From Globisporangium splendens (lineage: Eukaryota > Oomycota > Peronosporomycetes > Pythiales > Pythiaceae), in contig VFIW01000126.1 of the NCBI GenBank assembly GCA_006386115.1, positions 1-64,000 on the forward strand: a stretch of DNA of 64,000 nucleotides. The letters are read 5' to 3'. The notes beneath the pieces are model-generated. The model did not search any database, was not told where the DNA came from, and worked only from the letters and a program-made list of their open reading frames with translations. Made by a program: the position numbers and the translations under genes. Below are positions 43,278-53,025 of this stretch, in pieces; the first letter of the stretch is position 1, and each line of letters opens with the position of its first letter.

Positions 43278-43896
43278 TGTAAGAGGGCGCTGTTTACAAC
43301 AGTCCCTCAAACACGGCACACACGCTTGTGCCAGAGGAAGCGATCTCCCGACTTGGAGGGAGGAAGAAGACTTGAGTACTTGGAGGAAAATTTGCAACTG
43401 AATTAAAAATGGTTATGGTTCCTGTCACTACTTGCTAATGGACCCCAAGGGATCCTACAGGTTTTATAACTAAAACCTAAATATACACAATAAAACCTAT
43501 GAATCTGATATATAAAACCTTGGGTACACTGAGGTTGAACCTACGGGATCTTCGAGAAGCTTGAACTTCAAGTCTTGTATAAAATCCCTGCAAAGTGATT
43601 GGCTCGCGCCACTCACTTCAGGCGGCAGAGACACGTCGGTCTCGTCGCCAGTCCAGTTTCCCAAGCAGGAACCATCACTCAGTACTTGATTAGTACATGA
43701 GAACAACATTCTGCACTGATCAGCACAGAGAACACTCGTGACGTCATCGAATGACGCCACACGTGCATGTGGGGACTGTCGTACCGTAATCCCTTTGTTG
43801 TTTGTGTCTCCACAATGCACGCTGAAGGTGGTGTGTGGCACACTAGATCTGGGAACAGATCCACCTTCATGTAATGGCTAGGTATAGCCCATTACA
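43278..43896 (-). repeat. Middle LTR of the B array, shared by B1 and B2
   Basis: 619 bp. On its right lies the PPT of B2 and on its left the PBS and gag start of B1, with no other sequence between, as expected for an LTR-int-LTR-int-LTR dimer. Confidence 0.9.
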
Positions 43897-43955
43897 TCAT
43901 CCCCTCCTTAAAGTCACAAGTACCTTGCGTACTTTTGCAGACCTTTCGGAGCAGT

Positions 43956-43970
43956 TCACTTTGCAATTGG
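43956..43970 (+). promoter_or_regulatory. Initiator-like motif before the antisense ORF of B2
   Basis: TCACTTTGCAATTGG fits the oomycete Inr consensus at 14 of 15 positions, two bases before the ATG and 60 bases outside the LTR, on the antisense strand. Same placement in B1 (27775-27789). Confidence 0.5.
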
Positions 43971-43972
43971 CA

Positions 43973-45040
43973 ATGAAGCGACCAAGTGACCAAGTGAACC
44001 GTGAAGAACGTCCGTCGTCCAAGCGACAGCAGACAGCTCCAGAACTCTTTGACATTTCTCCCATTCTGAAGAAGAAGGGGGAGCTCGAGTTCTACAAGGA
44101 GCGGTTCTTCAGTTGGCGTCGGATCAATGATCGTGATGATCCGAACCAACACATCGCAGCCCAGAGAGACTCATGGCGAACATTTGTTCGTCTTGAGAAT
44201 GAGAACAAGATGGAGCGTCTTCTTCGTCGTGGCAATGCTCGTGCCCAAAGAAGAACTCCCGCTGACGACAGAGCGAACCTTAGCTCTGGTCGTCGTAGTG
44301 TCGTCCCTGGCGACGCTACAAGCAGTTCTCATAGCTGCGGACCACGTCGGGAACATCAGACTCCAATGTCTGACGAGGCTCCCACGTGTCCAAGCTCGGT
44401 GGATATCCACGCCACCGAACTCTGTAGAAGCGTTGATGGTTCAACTGCTTCTTTCCTCGACGATGAGTCGGTCGATCTTCATGATCAACAATCGACTCAA
44501 CTACCCAGCGATGCTCTCTCTGAGAGTCTAACAACGGGGGTGGGGCTGAACGAGAAAACGATTGAGCGACTCTGGAAGTGGAAGAGTGCTCATCGTGGGC
44601 AAATCGAGGCTTTGCAGCAGCGTTGTTCGACGCTTGAGGAACGCTGCGAGAGTCTCGAGAACCTTGTCGCCGATCACGAGTCGAAGATCGACGATCTGAC
44701 AGAAGGTTCTGCCCAGTGTTCGGCTTTGGAGTCCCGTTATGAGGAACGGTTCCAACAGGTTCAGGACAAACTTGTTCGACTCCGGAAGAATGAGAAGTCT
44801 CGTGAGTTGGCTCACGATCGCCTTTTGCGCTCTGTGGAAGAGGCAGGTTCGGCTCTCGAGGTACTTCGTGGCGAGTACCATTCTCGTCTTCAAGCGTTGG
44901 AGGCAGTGAAGGACCAATCCTTCGACGTCCTGCAACTCTTGTACGCCGAGAAGAATCTCCAGAGCGATGAGCTGTTTGCTCTTCGCAATCAAGTGGAGAA
45001 GCTCCACGATCAGCTCGATCGTTTGCGGAAGATCTCGTAG
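43973..45040 (+). CDS. Antisense ORF of B2, 355 aa, function unknown
   Basis: Intact frame on the strand opposite gag-pol, starting 77 bases inside the LTR boundary. It begins MKRPSDQVNREERPSSKRQQ, a basic, possible nuclear-targeting start. A segment LEFYKERFFSWRRIN resembles EEFYIDLFHSMRYF of the A protein. A Ser-rich linker follows, then from about residue 195 a long coiled coil to the end (for example LEERCESLENLVADHESKI). The final 725 bases overlap pol on the other strand, including its chromodomain and integrase tail; the first 343 do not. The B1 copy is nearly identical but broken. An in-frame GTG/ATG further up (43874) lies within the LTR end and is less likely. No known domain recognised. 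Confidence 0.7.
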   Translation: MKRPSDQVNREERPSSKRQQTAPELFDISPILKKKGELEFYKERFFSWRRINDRDDPNQHIAAQRDSWRTFVRLENENKMERLLRRGNARAQRRTPADDRANLSSGRRSVVPGDATSSSHSCGPRREHQTPMSDEAPTCPSSVDIHATELCRSVDGSTASFLDDESVDLHDQQSTQLPSDALSESLTTGVGLNEKTIERLWKWKSAHRGQIEALQQRCSTLEERCESLENLVADHESKIDDLTEGSAQCSALESRYEERFQQVQDKLVRLRKNEKSRELAHDRLLRSVEEAGSALEVLRGEYHSRLQALEAVKDQSFDVLQLLYAEKNLQSDELFALRNQVEKLHDQLDRLRKIS

Positions 45041-48000
45041 GATCCGCAGATCCACTTGGAAGGTAAGGCTTTAGTCTACCCACATAAAATGTTGGGTGCA
45101 GACGCATGCGTGTAGGTATGTCTAGCGTGTAGGCATCGCCATTGCATTTCACTACCTTGAACGGTCCAATGAACCTTGGCAGAAGCTTGGAGCTTCCCAA
45201 GTTGGACACTGCATGTTCAGGCAGGTTCGCCGTGCTAAGTAATACAAGATCATTGATCTTATAAACTTGCTTGTTCTTCCTTCCGCTCTTGTCTGCTTGT
45301 TCCTTTTGCAGATCCTGAGCCTTTGCGATTGCGTCTCGAACAAACCTCACAACGGCTTGTCTCCTCACAACAAAGTCATCGACTTGCTGCTCTTCACGAC
45401 TTGTTAGGTCGTCGAGGGGTTTCATCGAGTCAAAATTGGCTTTCGACTCGGTAGCAGCATTCAGGTCGTAAGACGACTTCGGCTTGCTACCATGAGCCGG
45501 AGTCCCTCCCCCACTTAAGGTAGAGACCTCACCCATTATGGAAGCGGGCACTCGAGGATGAATGCCATAGTTCACATAAAATGGAGAGTGACCTGTCGAG
45601 ACATGCGTGGAGTTGTTCAACGCAAACTCGGCAGGAGGGAGATAGTCGCTCCACTCTTTGAAAGACGTTGCGTAGCTGCGCAACACGTCTTCGAGGACGC
45701 GATTCACTCGCTCTGTTTGACCGTCCGTTTCAGGGTGTGCCGCTGTTGACATGGGCAACTTGGTGTCCAGAAGTCCGAACAGTGCACGCCAGAACTTGGA
45801 CGTGAAACGGGTGTCACGGTCAGACACGATCTCGACTGGTAGTCCGTGTAGACGGAATACGACGTCTACAAAGATCTTGGCAGTCTTCTCAGCAGAGATC
45901 TTGTCCGAAACAGGCGCAAGATGGACCATCTTGCTGAATCGGTCCACAAACACAAGGATGCCATTGCGTCCATGTGTGTCTCTTGGAAGTCCGAATATGA
46001 AATCCATACTCACAGACTTCCAACTCTCCGATGGGACAGCCAATGAACGAAGTGGTGCCTGCGTGGAACCAGAAGGTTTCACTCGTTGGCAGACCTCGCA
46101 AGTCCTCACATACTTGCGCACCCACTTGTACATGTGTGGCCAGTAGTAATCCCGGGAAAGACTGAGAAACGTTTTCTCACGTCCGAGGTGGCCACCCGAA
46201 GGACTGTCATGGTACTCATACAAGAGTCGATGACGCAGACCTTCGTCGTTGGGAACAACAACCCTTGCTGTATCCCCTTGTTCGACCGCGTAGTACAACA
46301 ACCCATTGTGTACTCGAAAGCGGTGAACTCGCGATCTTGTGCGCGACGGAAGACCTTGCAGTGCTTTGTCGGAAGGGTCCTTGAAGTACTTCAACAAGTC
46401 CTGACATGTTTCGTCAGACTTGTACCCTTCGACGATCTCTTCTCGCACTGTAGTCGCAGCTCGCACCGCGATCGCTTGAACATCTTCACAGAGTCGACAC
46501 GCTCCGTCCGTGTCTTCACTCTTGGTCTTCGGATCGTAATCCGGACGTCTTGACAGCGCGTCGGCTAAGATGTTCGTCTTGCCTGGCTTGTAGTGTACAA
46601 CAAAGTTGTACTCTGCAAAGAAGGAGAACCATCTCGCCATTCTTTGCGACAAATGAGGAGTCTTCACTGCCGTACGCAGAGATGCGTGATCAGTGTAAAT
46701 AGCAAAGCGCTCCTCGCCAAGCAGATACACACGGAACTTGACCAAAGAATACTTCATCGCCAGAAGTTCCTTGTCATGAACTGGGTAGTTCCGTTCTGCG
46801 GGTCGGAGTTGTCGTGACTGATACGACACAACTCGTTCGTGACCCTCATCATCGTGTTGCATCAATGCGCAACCGATGGCATAGTCGCTCGCATCACAGA
46901 CTACGTGGAACGGCTTGTCGTGGTTTGGCAGAGCCAACACAGGAGCTTCTCGAAGACTCCTCTTGACTTCTTCGAACGCCGTCTCACGGTCTTTCGACCA
47001 CTTCCACTCAACGTCTTTCTTCAAGAGCTGTGTGAGGGGTTGCACCAACGCTGCATAATTGCGCGTGTACTTGTGCAAGTAGTTGGCTAAACCCAACCAT
47101 TGTCGTAGCTGTTTGACATTCTTTGGCACTGGCCAATCGTCAATAGCTTTGACCTTCTCCGGATCGACTCGAACACCGCTCTTGCCCACAAAACAACCGA
47201 GAACAGGGATCTCGGGGGCGAAGGACATGCACTTCTTCAAGTTTGCGTAGAGTTTATTCTCACGCATGACCTGGAAGACTTGACGAAGATGATCGAGATG
47301 AACATCGACATCAGACTTCCCATTCGTGGTCTTACTATGAACGAAAATGTCGTCAAAGTAACTTGGTGCAAATGTTCGCAAAGGACGAAGAACGTTCGTG
47401 ACCATTCGATTGAAGGTCGCAGGAGCATTCTTCAGTCCCTGTGGTATCACTAACCATTCCCACAGCATACCACTCGGGGTACTCACTGCGGTTAGTGGGA
47501 CATCGTCTTCGCGCATTCGAATCTGATAGAACCCATCTTTCAGATCGATAGCACTAAAGACGGTGCTGCCAATCATTCCATCAAGGATCATGTCCTTGCG
47601 TGGAACCGGAGTCTGGGCTGGAATTGTCGCGTCGTTCAGCTTGTTGAAAGCGTGAACAATGCGCCAACCTCCAGTTGCCTTCTTCACACAGAAAGTGGGG
47701 CTGCAATGTGGAGACTTGCTCTCCCGCACATGACCAGCCTTAGCACGTTGTGCAAAGAACTCGTCGATTGCCTCGACTTGTTCCTTTTGCAACGGCCACT
47801 GTCTTGTGATGCAGTACTTCGTGCCAGGAAGTACATCAATCTCATGACGAATGCCTCTGTCGAATGGCAATTCGTCCGGCACCTTGTCAGGGAAAATGTC
47901 TTCATATTCCCTGGCAAGCGCATACACGGGGTTCTTCTTGAGGGCGTCCCACGACTGCTCCTCGAACCTTCCTTCCGTGTCTTTTCGTCCAACACATCTG

Positions 48001-49161
48001 CATCCGCACTCGATGCTGTGTTGACGAAGCCTTCGTCGACCATTTCGACGATCACACACACCTGCGCAATATCGCCTTTCGCTAGGCTGCGCTCCAGTGT
48101 CTTCTTGCTCATCGACGGCAAGGAAATCAACTCTTCGACTGAACTTGGAGGATTTTCAATCTTCACGTGACGGATTACATCCACGTCACCTTCTTCATTG
48201 TAGACCGCGATATTCGCAAACTCGCTTGGAGTGTCTTGTGCTTGGACACTCCCTTCGTCATCGCCACTTGTACCTTGATCGGGGGTACTCAAAACTCTTG
48301 GCGAAAAACTTCTCTTGCTGGTCTTCTTCTTGTCTTGTTGGGAAGGGTGTTTGTTCCTCTTCCATCCACTCTTGTCAACGCCATCGCGAACCTTCTCGTC
48401 GATGGCAAAGGAGACAGTCTTTTTCTGGCGCCTGACTGCTCCACCTCCGTTCGTCGTCTTCAAAATGGGTACCACTTGTGAACATGGGGGCCATCGCACA
48501 CCGCAATATCACAAGGGCCATCTGGGATCTCTTCCACAGATGTATACACCCATACCACTTCATCCGTTGTTGTGCAGCACAAGTCAACATCGCGTGACTT
48601 GCCAACGGAGATCTTCATATTCATCCAATCAATGCTAGGTTGGTAACGCTTCAACCACGGCATTCCCAGGATAACATCAAACTTGTCATCGAGGTCGAGT
48701 AAAATAAACTCGTCTTCACCTCGGAAATCTTCACACTTGATTGCCAAGCGCACCACGCGCTTCGGCATCTTCACAGTCGACCCATTCGCCAACCGGACAA
48801 TCATCACCTTTTCTTCATTCGCATCAGGCACGAAGACACCATGCCTGACGATCACTTCATTTCGAACAAAGTTGTTCGACGCACTAGTGTCAACCAAAGC
48901 TCGTAGAGGCGTTGCAATACCGTCTACATGAACTTTGTGAACGATCAAACTTGACGTTTGACTGACTCTCTTCTCACTCATAGTGGAAACTGCATGTGCT
49001 TGATGCACATGGGGCCAGAGTCCTGTGTCTCCACAACGTCCACAGTCCTCTTTTCCGGGCCAGTAGGAGGCCCCGCCCCTACTGTCCATTCCCGTTTTTT
49101 GGCCCAGGTGACCGCTCGAACCGACGACCGTAAGAACGATCGTGGTTGTTCGAGCGAGCAC
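44316..49161 (-). pseudogene. pol: Pol of B2: frameshifted in the protease region, RT-integrase-chromodomain open
   Basis: From about 47975 to 44316 one open frame encodes RT (YFDDIFVHSK intact), RNase H (VVCDASDYAIGCALM), integrase (CEVCQRVKPSG, SVSMDFIFGLPRD, HPETDGQTERVNR) and chromodomain (RVRWRGYPPSLDTWEP). Upstream, the phase changes near 47975 and again near 48483, where bases are missing relative to B1. The protease loop reads VDTSASNNF instead of VDTGAS, a change in the catalytic motif. Element proteins would normally be cut from a Gag-Pol precursor made by frameshifting at 49100. Confidence 0.85.
49061..49100 (-). promoter_or_regulatory. -1 ribosomal frameshift signal of B2
   Basis: Identical to that of B1: heptamer AAAAAAC (49100-49094), 9-nt spacer, 7-bp hairpin with 10-nt loop, gag TAG in the 5' arm. 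Confidence 0.75.
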
Positions 49162-50681
49162 CTTGTGTCATTTGCCGACCCGACAAAGACGCCTTGCAGT
49201 TCCGAGCAATGTGACCCGGCTTCCCGCAACGGAAACACTTCCCATCGTTGCGAGGACGCTCATTTCCAGGTGTGGAAATGTACGAGATGTCCATGGGCTC
49301 GGGACCATCATGCGCGGCATTTGATTGCCGCATTGGTCTTGACGCAACCCCATGGAACTCCGCTTGCTTCATGCTGAACTCTTCTTGCATCGCACGTTCA
49401 ATGGCTTCGTCCAGCGTCTTGGGATACTCGCGGAACAATTGGCTCCGAATCGGACCATCGTTCAGACCCGTCATGAACGTCACGACTTGCGTCGGAACGT
49501 CAATCGGCTCGCCAACGATGCTCGACACCAAGTAACGAGCACGTTGTGCATACGAGTGAAGGTCGAAACGGCCTTGACGAAGCTTGAGGAACTCGGCGCG
49601 TGCACGGAATTCACTCTGTGGAGGTTCAAACGCCTTCTTGAGTTCAGCCTTGAAATGATCGTAGCTGGGGAAGCAGTTTAGATCGGCTAAACGCTTGCCA
49701 TACGCCCAGCTCTTCGCACGACCCGCAAGGTTGGACATCGCGAACAACACTTGCTACGAAGGGTCTCGCAGTTGTCTTGCAGCGGTGGCTGCATCCAACT
49801 CGACGAACCATCGTGAGAGGGGTTCGTTCTCTCCGCCGCGATACGGAGAGACGTCGAGCTTCAGTGGCACCGTCCTGAGTGAGGAAACAGGGGTTGCGAC
49901 CTGCTTCCGGGAGGACATGATCTCGTGGTGCATGAAGCTGACCACCGCGCTCTTCTTGTAACGGGGTCACACGCTAAGTTGCACCACAGCAACTTAGCTC
50001 AATCCGTTGACATTGGACTAAGTCCGCATGCAACTAAAGTTTCCGTACTTAGTTACGAGAAACACCAAAGCAGCCGAGCCACTAGGTTCGCCGCACTTAC
50101 TCGAACCACAAAGGTAGCCAAGCTACTCTGATTAGAGGTCGGTCACAGACACGACTCTCATAGGCTGAAACTATATGCTTTTAGACCAATTGAATAACAC
50201 GGCAATCCAGAGCCATTCACTTATGCTCACATTGAAATGAGCGGAAGTTCACTATGCTAGATAGTGAACTAAAGATAACTCAGGGTGCCTGCAGAGGGCA
50301 ACCCCCAACGAATAAACAGTTCCATTTTTACCGCTAACTAAAGTCTTTGGTTATCGACGGTTACTCTATAGAGACCTATAGGTAACCGATTGTTGCACTG
50401 CAGGAAGCAGGCAATAGCTCTCGGAACAGAGTCCTTGAGAGAAGCGTTGCATACGCTTCCTCACACACGTACCGTGCTGCGTAACTCGGAAGTGTCCGGT
50501 TACACTTCTGGTCCTCCGGAGATGCCGATCGAAGCAGACTGACCACAGCAGCCTCTCCGATGACATGTCGCGTGCGCTCAAGCGCCATCCACTCATGAGA
50601 AGACAGATGAGGGAAACCCTCAATAGTCAACTCGACAGTTTCCGGTACTGCTGGACCGAGTGGGGTTCCTGTAGCATCCAT
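49079..50681 (-). pseudogene. gag: Gag of B2, split by a solo C LTR and with one nonsense codon
   Basis: Parts 50681-50510 and 49956-49079 add to 1,050 nt, as in B1. A TAG replaces the CAG found in B1 near 49752 (after LRDPS). Zinc knuckle CFRCGKPGHIARNC is intact. Confidence 0.8.
49957..50504 (+). repeat. Solo LTR of family C in B2 gag
   Basis: 548 bp, flanked by CTTCT on both sides (49952-49956, 50505-50509), exactly the site and target duplication used by the full element C in B1. It is therefore the product of LTR-LTR recombination of an orthologous insertion, not a new hit. Confidence 0.9.
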
Positions 50682-50799
50682 GTCCCAACAAGGATGCTCG
50701 CAGGGTCTTGGACAGGAATGCGCGACGTGCTCAAAGCCGCGTCGTCAAACCTTTTCGCTTCACTGGGTCGCTGGAAGGACCGCTCGAAGTGCTACCAGG

Positions 50800-51417
50800 T
50801 GTAAAAGGGCGCTGTTCCAAACAGTCCCTTAAACACGGCACACACGCTTGTGCCAGAGGAAGCGTCTCCCGACTTGGAGGGAGGAAGAAGACTTGAGGGC
50901 TTGGAGGAAAATTTGCAACTGAATTAAAAATGGTTATGGTTCCTGTCGCTACTTGTAAATGAACCCCAAGGGCTCCTAGAGGTTTTATAACTAAAACCTA
51001 AATATACACAATAAAACCTATGAATCTGATATTTAAAACCTTGGGTACACTGAGGTTGAACCTACGGGATCTTCGAGAAGCTTGAACTTCAAGTCTTATT
51101 TAAAATCCCTGCAAAGTGATTGGCTCGCGCCACTCACTTCAGGCGGCAGAGACACGTCGGTCTCGTCGCCAGTGCAGTTTCCCAAGCAGGAACCATCACT
51201 CAGTACTTGATTAGTACATGAGAACAACATTCTGCACTGATCAGCACAGAGAACACTCGTGACGTCATCGAATGACGTCACACGTGCATGTGGGGACTGT
51301 CTTACTGTAATCCCTTTGTTATTTGTGTCTCCACAATGCACGCTGAAGGTGGTGTGTGCCACACTAGATCTGTGGACAGATCCACCTTCATGTAATGGCT
51401 GGTTATGGCCCATTACA
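50800..51417 (-). repeat. Outer right LTR of the B array (5' LTR of B2)
   Basis: 618 bp, starts TGTAATGGCC on the - strand. Its outer flank (GGA, then the E LTR) shows no duplication matching the outer left flank CCAGG. Confidence 0.85.
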
Positions 51418-51420
51418 GGA

Positions 51421-52251
51421 TGTCACGTGTGCCTAACCTCGCACGCCAGGCACGCGCGTAGGATCGGCATGTGCCTGACTTCGCACGTGCCTAGCGTGCG
51501 GAGCGTCGTGGCATGTGCAACATGTGCCTGACCTCGAGTCTGTAACGGGACTCGTTACACGGCGTACACGTGCGTTGAGGAAGCGCAGGTGAAAGGAAGG
51601 GAGCTTTGCGCGTTACCGTGCAAATTGAGAAGTGAATTAAAACGTTAAAGTGCTCACATGCAATCGTAGTGACTGAAACCTACGGTGTCTCTCATTGGTA
51701 GATAATCGTATGTCCAGTCCGACTATCATCCAATGGGATTAAATCTTAACGGCTTAGTCTTATTGGCTAATATGCAAATGGCTACGTACAGTGTTCATGA
51801 GTGACACATATTGATGTGTCTCCAACTGTACGACGTGGGTGGGTTCGGAAGAGGTGGTAAAACCCATGTGGGAGAAAACCCACACTCTCCTGACCCGGGA
51901 ACCCATGTAATGGGAGGCCCCATTACAGAGTCCGAGGTCAGGCTCTCATTCATATGTAACACTAATATATACAGTTATATGGAACTAGTCAGATAAAAAT
52001 ACAGGTGCAGGCAGGACACCTGGATAGGAAGAAAAGTCGAATCAGTTGAAGGAAAGGATAGGCATGCATGCAGGGAGGCTTAGACGTAGCGCTAGCGAAC
52101 TAAGTCCTCCATTTAATTCACTTTCCAATTTGCAATCAAGTTGCCACCTCCTCCTCCGAGTCCAAGCCATCGTCCCCGACTTTCAGCCAATCAAGTTCCT
52201 ACTTTCCGACTTTCGACCAATCAGATCTCAAGAAGACCCCAAACCGTTACA
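51421..52251 (+). repeat. Right LTR of family E, split by a solo A LTR
   Basis: Parts 51421-51540 and 51933-52251 total 439 bp and match the left E LTR. The stretch around 51960-51985 is the uninterrupted form of the site where element A sits on the left. Contains an exact Inr match at 52118-52132. Confidence 0.75.
51541..51927 (-). repeat. Solo LTR of family A
   Basis: 387 bp in reverse orientation, target duplication GAGTC on both sides (51536-51540, 51928-51932). Inserted at the tip of an 11-bp inverted repeat whose intact form is seen in the left E LTR at 18435-18460. Confidence 0.9.
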
Positions 52252-53025
52252 GTTGTCGCCACGCTCGTGTCACTTGCGAGTGATCGGAAGATTGTTCCGA
52301 TGTTCCGCTGCTCAGTCGGACCTCCAACAGCCGAACTCCTGTTTTTCCAATCGGACCTTTAATCTTCCAATCTTTAGTTTGATATCAAATGAAAAGGGAT
52401 TGCAATGGCAAAAGGTGTGAAAAACTAGAGGTAACAATAGTCCGGCTTTCAATTCGATACTGTTAAAATGATGCACCTGCCGAAACCTCTCTAGTAGAGA
52501 GATTCCAAAGAGCGATTAACTGTCATTATTTATATCCGTTGTTGATAATAAAAGAAAGAAAACAAGGTTGATTCAAAACTCGATAGTTTGCGCATGTCAA
52601 TTATCTGGGGGCAGGATCGCGGCATTGCCAGCATCATCTTGCCGTCTTTGGGTACATAGGATTTGTTGTTTGAGGCGTAGAAGCGCGTCGTCTGCTGCTG
52701 CATTGAGCTTCTCTCCTTTACGAGCTCTTCGTTGTGTCCGACAGGAACAAACCCACCCAGTTCCGAAAAGGCGCTTGAATTTTCTCACTCGGATGTCACT
52801 CAGCGCAGGGAATCAATTTGAAGTGCAGCAGTAGATAAAGCCACAGTGCATATCAGAGGTGTCACTAAACCAGGTGAAACCATATCTGAGACCAGCCCAG
52901 TTGTGGTATTGAATTGCGGTTGTGCACCCACGTCCCATCTTCCTCGTTCTTGTTCTTGCCCCAAAAGCGCAAGCGAGTGAGCCACTGGCGCCATTTGCCG
53001 ACTTCAGTCCGCAAGCAGAAGCGCA
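52252..53025. other. Intergenic, upstream of the MLO-like gene
   Basis: About 770 bp between the retroelement nest and the MLO-like start codon. It should contain that gene's promoter. No recognisable gene; a 63-codon - strand frame near 52600-52790 has no identified domain. Confidence 0.5.

Larger units (their letters stand above)
27066..43896 (-). mobile_element. Family B copy B1 (Ty3/gypsy chromovirus type), interrupted by element C
   Basis: Minus-strand element. 3' LTR 27066-27715; internal part 27716-33770 continued at 42987-43277 after element C; 5' LTR 43278-43896, which it shares with copy B2. Internal length without C and one target-site copy is about 6,346 bases against 6,350 for B2. 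PPT AAGGAGGGGATGA lies at 27728-27716 and PBS TGGTAGCAC at 43275-43267. Gag is open when C is ignored, but pol has two stops and two frame-changing deletions. Confidence 0.85.
43278..51417 (-). mobile_element. Family B copy B2, with a solo LTR of C in gag
   Basis: Minus-strand element in direct tandem with B1: its 3' LTR (43278-43896) is also the 5' LTR of B1; its own 5' LTR is 50800-51417. Internal part 43897-50799 without the solo C LTR is about 6,350 bases. PPT 43909-43897, PBS 50797-50789. Gag has a premature stop, the protease motif is changed and pol has frameshifts near 47975 and 48483, but RT through chromodomain is one long open frame. Confidence 0.85.
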
